From positions 744,001 to 808,000 of the forward strand of contig CAWBUW010000007.1 in the NCBI GenBank assembly GCA_963792075.1: a DNA stretch of 64,000 nt, given 5' to 3'. The notes beneath the pieces are model-generated. The model was not told where the DNA came from and made no database searches. It saw only the letters and a list, made by a program, of their open reading frames with translations. The translations under genes were made by a program, and so were the position numbers. Each line of letters opens with the position of its first letter. Within the stretch, counting starts at the first letter, position 1. Below, piece by piece: positions 20,121 to 27,389 of this stretch. This DNA is from CAWBUW01 sp963792075 (lineage in GTDB: Bacteria; Chloroflexota; Anaerolineae; Anaerolineales; UBA4823).

Positions 20121-20149
20121 GCAATAGATACTCTAATTGTAAAGGTCAA
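20121..20149 (-). promoter_or_regulatory. Possible sigma-70 promoter of the signalling operon
   Basis: On the minus strand, TTGACC (20149-20144) and TATTGC (20126-20121) are 17 bp apart. This lies about 45 bp upstream of the first kinase start and after the terminator of the decarboxylase operon. The -10 box is a weak match, so this is a suggestion only. Confidence 0.35.
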
Positions 20150-20194
20150 TACACACAAAAACGCCCCATACTATTGGGGCGTTTTTGTGTGTAT
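20149..20194. terminator. Strong, near-symmetric terminator after the decarboxylase operon
   Basis: A perfect 20-bp stem (20149-20168 with 20175-20194) closes a six-base loop TACTAT. The core is CGCCCCA/TGGGGCG, flanked by A and T runs on both sides, so it can act in either direction. It separates the Na+ pump operon from the signalling operon, which run the same way. Confidence 0.9.
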
Positions 20195-20201
20195 GATCAC
20201 T

Positions 20202-21347
20202 CTAATGGATGGCGTTCACAAGCGCTAACAGCAGGCCACCTGCGATTACGCTGCCTAGCTGGCCGGCTGTATTAGAGCCCATGGCGTGCATCAGGATGAA
20301 ATTCTCGTAGTCTTCCTCTTGAGCCATTTTGGCGGAGAGGCGTCCTGCCATGGGGAAGGCGCTGATTCCGCAGGCACCAATCAAGGGATTGACCTTACCA
20401 CCGGTGATGAAAGCTAACAACTTCCCAAATAGAAGCCCCGCGATGGTGTCAATTACGAAAGCCACTAAGCCTAAAACCAAGATGAGCAAGGTCTGGTACT
20501 GAAAGCCAGTCTGCGGATCAAAGAGAAAATGCTCTGCCGTCATGGTAGAGCCGATTGCCAGACCCAAGAACAGGGTAGCAATATTAATGATCTCGTTTTG
20601 AGCCGCTTTACTCAGTCGTTCTACCACGCCCGATTCTTTGAGCAGGTTGCCCAGCATCAAAGTCGCAATCAGCGGGGCAGCGCTTGGCGCTACGAGACTG
20701 ATGGCCACCGTGACGACAATGGGGAAGAGGATCACGGCCAGCCTGGAAACGGGCCTGGGGGCATAATCCATGCGAATCCGGCGCTCAGCTTTTGTGGTCA
20801 TCATGCGCATGATTGGCGGTTGGATGATCGGAATCAAGCTCATGTAGGAATATGCGGCCACAGCAATCGGCCCCAGCATTTCTGGCGCAAGCTTGGAAGC
20901 AACGAAAATCGCGGTAGGCCCATCGATGGCGCCAATGACACCAATAGACGCGGCTTCATTTAGCTTGAAACCCATCAAGGTAGCCAGGATCAAAGTTGCA
21001 TAAATCCCAAATTGACCCGCTGCGCCCAAGACCACCATGCCGGGCATGGCCAGCAGCGGTCGGAAATCAATCATTGCACCCACACCTACAAATACCAGCA
21101 GGGGGAACAACTCTGTCTTGATACCGGCTTCGTAAATGATGCGCAGGAAACTCTCCTCAGCATAAGAAGACATTCCCAGGTTAGCCAGGATACAGCCAAA
21201 ACCGATTGGCAGCAGCAGCACAGGCTCATATTCCTTGATCACAGCCAGGGCAATCAATCCAATCCCAACGCAAATCATCACCGCGTTAGCCCAGGTAAAT
21301 CCCCCCATGCCTTCGATCAGTTTCTGAAAAACTTCCGCGAAGTTCAT
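20202..21347 (-). CDS. Sodium-translocating decarboxylase, beta subunit
   Basis: This is the membrane ion channel of the OadB/MmdB/GcdB family. It couples decarboxylation of carboxybiotin to Na+ export. The 381-residue length is typical and about ten hydrophobic helices are visible. Family signatures include the intramembrane acidic segment GVIGAIDGPTAIF, a YSYMSLIPIIQPP loop near the middle, and the C-terminal GACGISAFPMAGR. It is the last gene of the four-gene operon, 12 bp after the biotin-carrier gene, and a strong terminator follows at once. Which acyl-CoA feeds the complex is set by the alpha subunit. Confidence 0.93.
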   Translation of the reverse strand: MNFAEVFQKLIEGMGGFTWANAVMICVGIGLIALAVIKEYEPVLLLPIGFGCILANLGMSSYAEESFLRIIYEAGIKTELFPLLVFVGVGAMIDFRPLLAMPGMVVLGAAGQFGIYATLILATLMGFKLNEAASIGVIGAIDGPTAIFVASKLAPEMLGPIAVAAYSYMSLIPIIQPPIMRMMTTKAERRIRMDYAPRPVSRLAVILFPIVVTVAISLVAPSAAPLIATLMLGNLLKESGVVERLSKAAQNEIINIATLFLGLAIGSTMTAEHFLFDPQTGFQYQTLLILVLGLVAFVIDTIAGLLFGKLLAFITGGKVNPLIGACGISAFPMAGRLSAKMAQEEDYENFILMHAMGSNTAGQLGSVIAGGLLLALVNAIH

Positions 21348-21359
21348 CGCTCTATCCTT

Positions 21360-21839
21360 TTATTTTGCATATTCCATCAGCGGTTCGTTGTGCTTCACTT
21401 GCTGCCCAACGGAAATATTGATCGCCTCGATTTTCCCGGCCCGGTTGGCACGGATCGAATTGTTCATTTTCATGGCTTCTAATTTGCACAGCTCCTGGCC
21501 TGGACTCACCTCATCCCCTGGATGGACTGTGATTGCGGTGATCACACCGGGGATCGGAGCCCGAACGGTTTTCCCCATTTGAGCTGCTCCATTGCCCGCA
21601 GGTTTTGGAGTTGGTTGGGGGAGAGCCAAAGGAATTGCACCTTCGGTTGTGCCTTGCATTGGAGGAAAAGTCGCCGCGCTTACGGGCAGGTGTATTCCAC
21701 CCCCAATCGTGTAAGCAGCTTTCAACTCGGGCCAGACTTCAAAGACTTCATCCTCGATGATGGCGCGGATTGGCCGGGCGCGTACGTCTTCGACTTCAAC
21801 CTCAAAAAAACGGTCGCCAACTTTAACTTTCAGGTTCAT
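21360..21839 (-). CDS. Biotin carboxyl carrier subunit of the sodium-pumping decarboxylase
   Basis: The 159-residue protein has an N-terminal part (about 1-60) of the OadA/PycB C-terminal type, a Pro/Ala-rich flexible linker (about 68-90), and a C-terminal biotinyl domain. The biotinylated lysine is Lys124 in EAMKMNN. The carrier shuttles the carboxyl group from the carboxyltransferase to the membrane beta subunit. The ATG overlaps the delta-subunit stop as ATGA. A free-standing carrier beside a separate alpha subunit is the arrangement of methylmalonyl-CoA and glutaconyl-CoA decarboxylases, not of the oxaloacetate enzyme, whose carrier is fused to the alpha chain. Confidence 0.93.
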   Translation of the reverse strand: MNLKVKVGDRFFEVEVEDVRARPIRAIIEDEVFEVWPELKAAYTIGGGIHLPVSAATFPPMQGTTEGAIPLALPQPTPKPAGNGAAQMGKTVRAPIPGVITAITVHPGDEVSPGQELCKLEAMKMNNSIRANRAGKIEAINISVGQQVKHNEPLMEYAK

Positions 21840-22159
21840 CGGACACTCCCTCGCTTCTTAATGATATTGCCCCGCATAACGGCCTGCCAGGCGCTGACAA
21901 ACGCAGTGGGCGGCAGGGGGAATTCGTGTAAATCGGTGTCTGCTTCGCGTGCCATGGCTACAACAACTGCTGCAATCGCAGCTTTTCTACGCAGAGCACT
22001 CTCTAATTGCGCCGCATCCGGGGAAGCTTCTTCTTCTGGTTTTTCGGCTGTAAGGCGCATCATCAGCGCCATAGCGGCCCACAAAACCAGGAGTGAAATA
22101 AAGACGAGGCTCATCCCGATCAGGGTAATCAACAGCGCACTGATCAAATTTTCGGACAT
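21836..22159 (-). CDS. OadG-type small membrane subunit (delta) of the decarboxylase
   Basis: A 107-residue protein with one N-terminal transmembrane helix (about residues 6-33, LITLIGMSLVFISLLVLW) and a soluble tail. This is the usual shape of the OadG/MmdD family, which anchors the carboxyltransferase and carrier to the beta subunit. The helix is followed by an acidic, Ala-rich linker and a helical segment. It lies between the alpha subunit (14 bp upstream) and the carrier (4-bp overlap). The family is defined more by position and shape than by sequence, so the operon context carries most of the weight. Confidence 0.85.
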   Translation of the reverse strand: MSENLISALLITLIGMSLVFISLLVLWAAMALMMRLTAEKPEEEASPDAAQLESALRRKAAIAAVVVAMAREADTDLHEFPLPPTAFVSAWQAVMRGNIIKKRGSVR

Positions 22160-22173
22160 ATCGCTGCTCCTTT

Positions 22174-23724
22174 CTATACCGGGATATTGCCGTGTTTGCG
22201 TGGGGGTGCGGAAGAGAATTTATCCCGTAATGCAGCCAGCGAAGTGATGATCTTGGCCCGCGTCTCACGCGGCTCGATGACCTCATCCACATATCCGGCC
22301 TGGGCGGAATAATACGGGTTGTTGAATTGATCGCGATAATCCGCTACCAGCCGCTTGCGCTCGGCCGCTGGGTCTTCGGCCTGAGCAATTTGCTTCTTGT
22401 GAAGAATGTTTACTGCACCTTCCGCACCCATGACAGCAATTTCTGCGCTCGGCCAGGCAAAGGTGATATCGGTCCCCAGGTATTTGCTCCCCATAACTAC
22501 ATAGGCGCCGCCGTAAGCTTTGCGTGTGACTACGGTCACTTTTGGCACGGTCAATTCGGAAAAGGCATACAGCAGTTTGGCGCCATGGCGGATGGTGCCA
22601 CGATGTTCCTGGTCAATCCCAGGCAAGAATCCGGGAGAATCGACGAAAGTCACAATCGGGATATTGAAACAATCGCACATGCGTACAAAGCGAGACATTT
22701 TATCGGATGCGTCTATATCGATCACGCCGGCCATCACAGAAGGTTCCTGCGCCACAACACCGACACAGTGGCCGCCAATTCTGGCCATGCCCACAATTGC
22801 ATTCCTTGCCCACATCGGCTGTAACTCTAAGAGAGAGTCTCGATCCACAACACGAGCAATTACCTCATGCATGCTGTAAGCCTCGCGGGGATCCAGGGGC
22901 ACGATCGTGTTGAGCTCTTCATCCATGCGCAAGGGATCATCCGTGGGTGGCAGGTAAGGTGGGTTTTCGACATTGTTGGACGGGAAGTAACTAAGCACCT
23001 GGCGGGTCAGAGCCAGCGTCTCTTGTTCTGAGGCAGCCGTCAGGTGGACCAGGCCGGAAATGCTCGCATGCACTTCCGCACCGCCCAGGCTCTCAGGATC
23101 AATCACTTCATTTGTGACGGCTTTGATCACCTCCGGGCCGGTCAGGAACATAAAGGACTGTTTTTCGGTCATGATGATGATGTCAGTCAATGCAGGGGAA
23201 TACGCTGCTCCACCTGCGCAGGGGCCGAGCATTACACTGATCTGGGGTACGACGCCGGAATATTGGGCGTTCCGGCGGAAAATCTCAGCATATCCGCCCA
23301 GGCTGCGCACCCCTTCCTGGATGCGCGCTCCGCCCAAATCGATCAAGCCAATGATTGGCACACCGTTGCGCATGGCCAGGTCCATGACTCGACAGATTTT
23401 GTGGCTTTGCATTTCGGAGAGGGTGCCCCCGAACACGGTGAAGTCTTGGGCGTAGACATAAACCGTTCTCCCATCGATCTGGCCGTAACCGGTAAGAACC
23501 CCATCTCCCATGTATTTTTCCATAGGTATACCCATTTCGGTGTTGCTGCTCGTAATGAAGGGCTCAAGTTCGTTGAATGTGTAGGGATCTAACAGTTTCT
23601 CCAGCCGCTCACGGGCGGTCCACTTGCCTTTGGCGTGTTGAGTGCGGATACGCTCTTCACCGCCTCCCAGTCGGGCTTTCTCGCGGATTTCTCGTAATTT
23701 CAGGATTCGGGGGTCTTCGCTCAT
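22174..23724 (-). CDS. mmdA: Acyl-CoA carboxyltransferase (alpha) subunit, methylmalonyl-CoA decarboxylase type
   Basis: A 516-residue protein of the carboxyltransferase family (MmdA, PccB, GcdA relatives) that moves the carboxyl group of a carboxylated CoA ester to biotin. The crotonase-like halves are clear. The first has FGGTLSEMQ, GGARIQEGV and GPCAGGAAYSPA; the second has PGFLPGIDQE, KAYGGAYVVMGSK and WPSAEIAVMGAEG. As the first gene of a Na+-pump operon, it should act as a decarboxylase. Methylmalonyl-CoA is the most likely substrate by similarity, giving propionyl-CoA at the end of a succinate-to-propionate route. Glutaconyl-CoA or malonyl-CoA cannot be excluded. Confidence 0.88.
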   Translation of the reverse strand: MSEDPRILKLREIREKARLGGGEERIRTQHAKGKWTARERLEKLLDPYTFNELEPFITSSNTEMGIPMEKYMGDGVLTGYGQIDGRTVYVYAQDFTVFGGTLSEMQSHKICRVMDLAMRNGVPIIGLIDLGGARIQEGVRSLGGYAEIFRRNAQYSGVVPQISVMLGPCAGGAAYSPALTDIIIMTEKQSFMFLTGPEVIKAVTNEVIDPESLGGAEVHASISGLVHLTAASEQETLALTRQVLSYFPSNNVENPPYLPPTDDPLRMDEELNTIVPLDPREAYSMHEVIARVVDRDSLLELQPMWARNAIVGMARIGGHCVGVVAQEPSVMAGVIDIDASDKMSRFVRMCDCFNIPIVTFVDSPGFLPGIDQEHRGTIRHGAKLLYAFSELTVPKVTVVTRKAYGGAYVVMGSKYLGTDITFAWPSAEIAVMGAEGAVNILHKKQIAQAEDPAAERKRLVADYRDQFNNPYYSAQAGYVDEVIEPRETRAKIITSLAALRDKFSSAPPRKHGNIPV

Positions 23725-23755
23725 CTGGTATCCTTGTGTTGAAAGAAGTAGCGTA

Positions 23756-23789
23756 AAAAACGGAGGCTGTACTCCAGCACTCCGTTTTT
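23756..23789 (-). terminator. Rho-independent terminator after the homocysteine methyltransferase gene
   Basis: A 10-bp stem AAAAACGGAG/CTCCGTTTTT (23756-23765 with 23780-23789) encloses a second small stem GCTG/CAGC. On the minus strand a run of six T follows. It lies between the methyltransferase stop and the start of the decarboxylase operon. Confidence 0.82.
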
Positions 23790-23871
23790 ATAATACTCCG
23801 CAGGGGTTGTTCCAGATAGTGACAAATATCACGAAACAAGCGCGAGAATCCCAAATGTCAGGTGATATTAA

Positions 23872-24768
23872 TCAGGGGAGGTCTCGACGCTCCCGTACAG
23901 CCTTTGCAATCGCAGCGACGTGCGCGGGGGTGGAGCCGCAACAGCCTCCCACGATCCGAGCGCCTGATTGGATGTACTTAAGTGCAAAAGCAGCCATTTG
24001 TTCCGGTGTAACCGAAAATTCGGTGCCGCCAGTCTCCGGGTTCATTTTCGGCAGACCGGCATTGGGCTTTGCCCAGATGGGTAGGTGAGTGCCGGCGGCA
24101 TATTCTCCTACAATCTTTTCCATATTTTCCAGTGTCGTCCCGCAGTTTGCTCCAATTGCAGCGACGCCCAGGTCAGCAAATGCCTCAGGTACCTGGCTCG
24201 GTTTGACCCCCATCATCGTTCGTGTACCCCGGTCGAACGAAAAAGATACCACGATAGGCAATTTACATACAGATTGGGCTGCCTGCACGGCCAATTTAGC
24301 TTCTTCAAGCTGGTAATGTGTCTCCATGACGAGCAGATCCACGCCACCTTCCGCCAGGGCTTTTGCCTGTTCGGTAAACGTAAGCAGCGCATCTTCTGGT
24401 AAGAGCGGGCCGAACGGTTTGAGAAGCTTACCAACGGGACCTATGGAACCGCCCACCAGTACATCAGGTCGTCCGGCAGTAGCCCGGCGCGCCAACTCGG
24501 CTGCACGTGTATTGATCTCGGCAGCCCGGTCAGCATATTTCGTTTCCTTCATGTGCAGGCCGGTGCCGCCGAAAGTGCAAGTAAGGATAATATCCGAGCC
24601 GGCTTTCACGAACGCTTTCTCGAGATCTAACAGCATCTCTGGGTTGTCTATCACCAGTTCTTCTGGGGTTGTACCAGCTTTCAAGCCCATCTGGTGCAGG
24701 TTTGTGCCTGTGGCACCGTCTGCTACTAAGACCTCTCCGGCCGCGAGGCGCTCAAGAAAATTGGACAT
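23872..24768 (-). CDS. Homocysteine S-methyltransferase domain protein (298 aa)
   Basis: A single-domain protein of the MetH N-terminal / betaine-homocysteine methyltransferase family. It transfers a methyl group to the sulfur of homocysteine. The zinc ligands expected for the family are present: a Cys in GANCGTT and the Cys pair in GGCCGSTPAH. The N-terminus has DGATGTNL. No cobalamin or pterin domain is attached, so a separate methyl donor protein or a small-molecule donor such as S-methylmethionine would be needed. The ATG at 24768 is chosen because AAGGAG lies six bases upstream. A start at 24783 is possible in frame but would place that site inside the gene. Confidence 0.85.
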   Translation of the reverse strand: MSNFLERLAAGEVLVADGATGTNLHQMGLKAGTTPEELVIDNPEMLLDLEKAFVKAGSDIILTCTFGGTGLHMKETKYADRAAEINTRAAELARRATAGRPDVLVGGSIGPVGKLLKPFGPLLPEDALLTFTEQAKALAEGGVDLLVMETHYQLEEAKLAVQAAQSVCKLPIVVSFSFDRGTRTMMGVKPSQVPEAFADLGVAAIGANCGTTLENMEKIVGEYAAGTHLPIWAKPNAGLPKMNPETGGTEFSVTPEQMAAFALKYIQSGARIVGGCCGSTPAHVAAIAKAVRERRDLP

Positions 24769-24791
24769 AATTCGCTCCTTCATTGGGCAGA

Positions 24792-24808
24792 TATAATCAT
24801 CGATTATA
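24792..24808 (-). promoter_or_regulatory. Short inverted repeat over a possible -10 box of the methyltransferase gene
   Basis: TATAATC (24792-24798) and GATTATA (24802-24808) form a perfect 7-bp inverted repeat. One arm reads TATAAT on the minus strand, about 35 bp before the methyltransferase start. No good -35 box is visible. It could be a promoter with an operator over it. Confidence 0.35.
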
Positions 24809-25009
24809 CCTGAAGAGGTCGCTCCAATGCCGTAAAAAGTTTCTCCGCAATTTCAGGCATGGATGAAGGTTCCGGTAGGGTAGGGGGCCTATTGATTTCC
24901 GGATTCGGCTGGGTCTCATTCTATTTGCCTGTGGAAGGCAAGTAATGCTGATGAAGGTTAATCCACAGTACCATTCGATTTGGCATTCTGCACCGGTAGG
25001 GGAGGAGTC

Positions 25010-25038
25010 TTGACAAATGCTGACACGGACAGTATAAT
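25010..25038 (+). promoter_or_regulatory. Perfect consensus sigma-70 promoter of the recombinase gene
   Basis: TTGACA (25010-25015) and TATAAT (25033-25038) are separated by exactly 17 bp. Transcription should begin near 25045, inside the left arm of the dif-like palindrome, so a recombinase bound there would block its own promoter. Confidence 0.85.
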
Positions 25039-25068
25039 GCTTTTGATAAGTATCATTATCAAAAGCAT
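25037..25068. other. dif-like Xer recombination site candidate
   Basis: A perfect inverted repeat: ATGCTTTTGATAA (25037-25049), a six-base centre GTATCA, and TTATCAAAAGCAT (25056-25068). Known dif sites have two arms around a 6-bp centre, with inner ends ATAA and TTAT, exactly as here. The arms are fully symmetric, as fits a single recombinase. The site begins 43 bp before the start of a Xer-type gene. The alternative reading is an autoregulatory operator. Confidence 0.65.
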
Positions 25069-25079
25069 AGGATAACCCC

Positions 25080-26066
25080 ATGAATGAGCCTGTTTCGATC
25101 AAATCTGCAATCTCAGCCTACATCCAATCTGTTTCTGATGCGCGCAGCCCAAATACTGCGCGTACATATCACAATGCAATGCAGTTGTTTGAGATTGTAT
25201 TGGATGACCATGGCCTGTCCCCCGAAGAGAATCCCCCTACTGTTTTACCTGAAGAATCGATTGCCTGGTTTGCTGCGGGTCTGAAAGTCTATGCGCCTAC
25301 CACAGAACGCCTGTATTTAACCGCCGCCATGGGCTTTTTTGAATTCCTGGCTGCCGAGCAGATTTCTAATCCAAATCTACCCCGTCTCAGGCTGCTCATC
25401 CGCCAGCGTGCTCGCAGACCTGGCATCCGCTTACCCCAGTTTCCTCAGGAAGATATCGAAAAAGTCTTGAAATATATACAAAACATATACATTATATATA
25501 CATTATCGCCTGTTGAGCAATTGAGGTACTTGCGAGACCGCGCCTTCCTGGTAACCTTGGCCGATACAGGCCTGCGCGTGCATGAGGCCTGTAATTTGCA
25601 CCGGGGCGATATCGATTGGAACGAAGGCCGGGCAGTCATCATCGGTAAGGGGGATCGCCAGGCAGTCGTGCGCTTCTCCGACCGTTCGCTCCGCACCATG
25701 CGTGATTACCTGGCAGCCCGAGCCGAGCTGGATGGCGCTTCTGGGAGGCCGCTGGCCTCCCTCCCCCTCTTTGCCCGCCACGACAAAGGCGCAGGTAAAA
25801 AAGTGAAACCGATTACCACTGCCACGGGCCGTAATATCGTCGCACAGCGCGTGGAAGAGGCCTTAGGCGCACCGGCAGCCCACCTGATCACCCCCCACTC
25901 TTTCCGCCATTATTTTGTCACCACAGTCCTACGCGCTTCAGGAAACCTCAAACTTGCGCAAGAACTCGCCCGCCACCGCAATATCGCCGTCACCCAACGG
26001 TACGCCCATCTAAGCAACGACGAGCTGGACAAAGGCTATCATGATATCTTTGAGGTAGAAAAGTAA
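25080..26066 (+). CDS. Xer-type tyrosine recombinase (328 aa)
   Basis: A site-specific DNA recombinase with an N-terminal SAM-like core-binding domain (about 5-105) and a C-terminal catalytic domain (about 120-328). All catalytic residues are present: Arg166 in TGLRVHE, Lys190 in IIGKGDR, His273 and Arg276 in TPHSFRHY, His299 in ARHRN, and nucleophile Tyr308 in QRYAHL. Its length and end match XerC/XerD/XerH rather than phage integrases. No other mobile-element gene is nearby. A very AT-rich stretch (25467-25507) encodes an IYIIYT segment just before the catalytic domain. With a dif-like site in front, it may be the chromosome-dimer resolvase. Confidence 0.9.
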   Translation: MNEPVSIKSAISAYIQSVSDARSPNTARTYHNAMQLFEIVLDDHGLSPEENPPTVLPEESIAWFAAGLKVYAPTTERLYLTAAMGFFEFLAAEQISNPNLPRLRLLIRQRARRPGIRLPQFPQEDIEKVLKYIQNIYIIYTLSPVEQLRYLRDRAFLVTLADTGLRVHEACNLHRGDIDWNEGRAVIIGKGDRQAVVRFSDRSLRTMRDYLAARAELDGASGRPLASLPLFARHDKGAGKKVKPITTATGRNIVAQRVEEALGAPAAHLITPHSFRHYFVTTVLRASGNLKLAQELARHRNIAVTQRYAHLSNDELDKGYHDIFEVEK

Positions 26067-26074
26067 ACATAAAA

Positions 26075-27388
26075 CTAATTCTGCTGGCTCTCCTCAAAGT
26101 ATATCGGGTTCGAGACTAAAGCCGGCAGCGGTGGGATTCCTGGGAGAAAAGACCGCAGGATTTCTATTCGAGCAAACCCCGGTTCTGCCACTGTGTAGGG
26201 CGAGCGGAACTGCCCAGCCGAAGGGGTTTTCACGATCACTTCAGTGTTATTCTTAGTGATCACGCGGAGGATATCCCCTGCCAGCAAACCGTCCGCGGAG
26301 ATCTGCACTTCTCGCTGAGCCGGCCAGGGAACTATATCGCCCAGGATAGCTTCCCCGGCGGTAAACTCCAATACTGGTCCATTGGGGGCGAAAGTAATGT
26401 AAGAATGCCCCTGTCGCAGTGCAGCCAGGATGTCACTGGGACCTTGAGAAAAGGCGTAGACGCAGGTGGTTGGGCCTCCCAGGAAAATAAAAGGTGTGTC
26501 CCGGTGGTAATCACTCCCACCGCAAATGGGGACTCTTTTCCCCGCGGCGAGTAAGCTTTGCCACAAACCGATCGCGCGCAGGTTCAATTCTCGCATCGGG
26601 CCATTCCACACTTCCAGGCAGTCGAAGGGCAGATTATTGAGGTCAAATCGAAATTCGCAGCCTGCTTCAAAAGGATGGTTAACCGTGATGAGGGCGCCAC
26701 GCTGGTGTGCAAACTCAAAACGCGCCTGGGTTTCTTCGAAATTGTTCGTCGCGAAAGGGGCATCGTAGGGCCGGTCAACCCCCAGGAAATTTGCATGACC
26801 CTGGTAATGTGTCCATTCCACACCTGGAATCAATGTCAGTCCAGGAATCTGAGGCAAACTACCTGCAGAAACCATCTGGTTGTGGTCTGTGATGGCCAGA
26901 AAATCTAACCCGTGGCGCAATCCCCGCCACCCAAGTTCCTCGACCGTGCAGACGCCATCCGATGCCAGGGTGTGGAGGTGCAAGTCACCTTTAAAAAGGC
27001 GCATATGTTTTTCGGTAAATGACAGCTCATAGGTAATAGAAACACCCTTCGTTGCCACTTTGTAGGCGCCGACGAGGATCGACCATTCCCCGGGTACCAG
27101 GGCGCAAGGGGTATAACCAGGTGTGGCGTGGGTTTCGCAGATCCTTATTTCAACCTTGTCTGACCCCGAAGCACCCACCTGGTCACCGTTCGGCGCGATA
27201 AGCCCCAGGTCGATGATGTTGACCTCACGGCGGGAGGTAAATGAGCCATTTTCTTCACGATCAAGATAGCGCTCATAGGTATAACGCAGGGTCATCAACT
27301 CCACGTTTTGTGGCATCGTGAACGGAAGAGTAAAATAGGTACCCTCCCGGTCATTTTCAATAAAGAGCTCCAACTTGATATTTTTCAT
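26075..27388 (-). CDS. PHP-domain metallohydrolase, CehA/McbA-like (437 aa)
   Basis: An N-terminal beta-sandwich-like part (about 1-130) is followed by a PHP domain (about 132-380). Metal-binding motifs are all visible: GDLHLHT, the ITDHNQ pair, the glutamate in PGVEWTH, the histidine in VNHPFEAG and the final GSDYH. This points to hydrolysis of a phosphoester or carbamate-like bond by a tri-metal centre. No signal peptide is seen, so it is probably cytoplasmic. It starts one base after the stop of the GPH transporter gene, so it may act on the imported compound. The substrate is unknown; the CehA name reflects family resemblance only. Confidence 0.8.
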   Translation of the reverse strand: MKNIKLELFIENDREGTYFTLPFTMPQNVELMTLRYTYERYLDREENGSFTSRREVNIIDLGLIAPNGDQVGASGSDKVEIRICETHATPGYTPCALVPGEWSILVGAYKVATKGVSITYELSFTEKHMRLFKGDLHLHTLASDGVCTVEELGWRGLRHGLDFLAITDHNQMVSAGSLPQIPGLTLIPGVEWTHYQGHANFLGVDRPYDAPFATNNFEETQARFEFAHQRGALITVNHPFEAGCEFRFDLNNLPFDCLEVWNGPMRELNLRAIGLWQSLLAAGKRVPICGGSDYHRDTPFIFLGGPTTCVYAFSQGPSDILAALRQGHSYITFAPNGPVLEFTAGEAILGDIVPWPAQREVQISADGLLAGDILRVITKNNTEVIVKTPSAGQFRSPYTVAEPGFARIEILRSFLPGIPPLPALVSNPIYFEESQQN

Positions 27389-27389
27389 T

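Larger units (their letters stand above)
24769..25079. other. Divergent intergenic region between methyltransferase and recombinase genes
   Basis: It holds the inverted repeat at 24792-24808 and the consensus promoter and dif-like palindrome at 25010-25068. The middle 200 bases have no convincing open frame, hairpin or repeat. Confidence 0.6.

Noticed and set aside
21522..22247. Open frame of 241 codons on the plus strand
   Set aside because: It covers three decarboxylase subunit genes on the other strand and shows no motif of its own.
25037..26066. Integrated mobile element or phage with the recombinase as integrase
   Set aside because: No tRNA, second attachment site, excisionase or phage gene lies nearby, and the protein resembles Xer recombinases.
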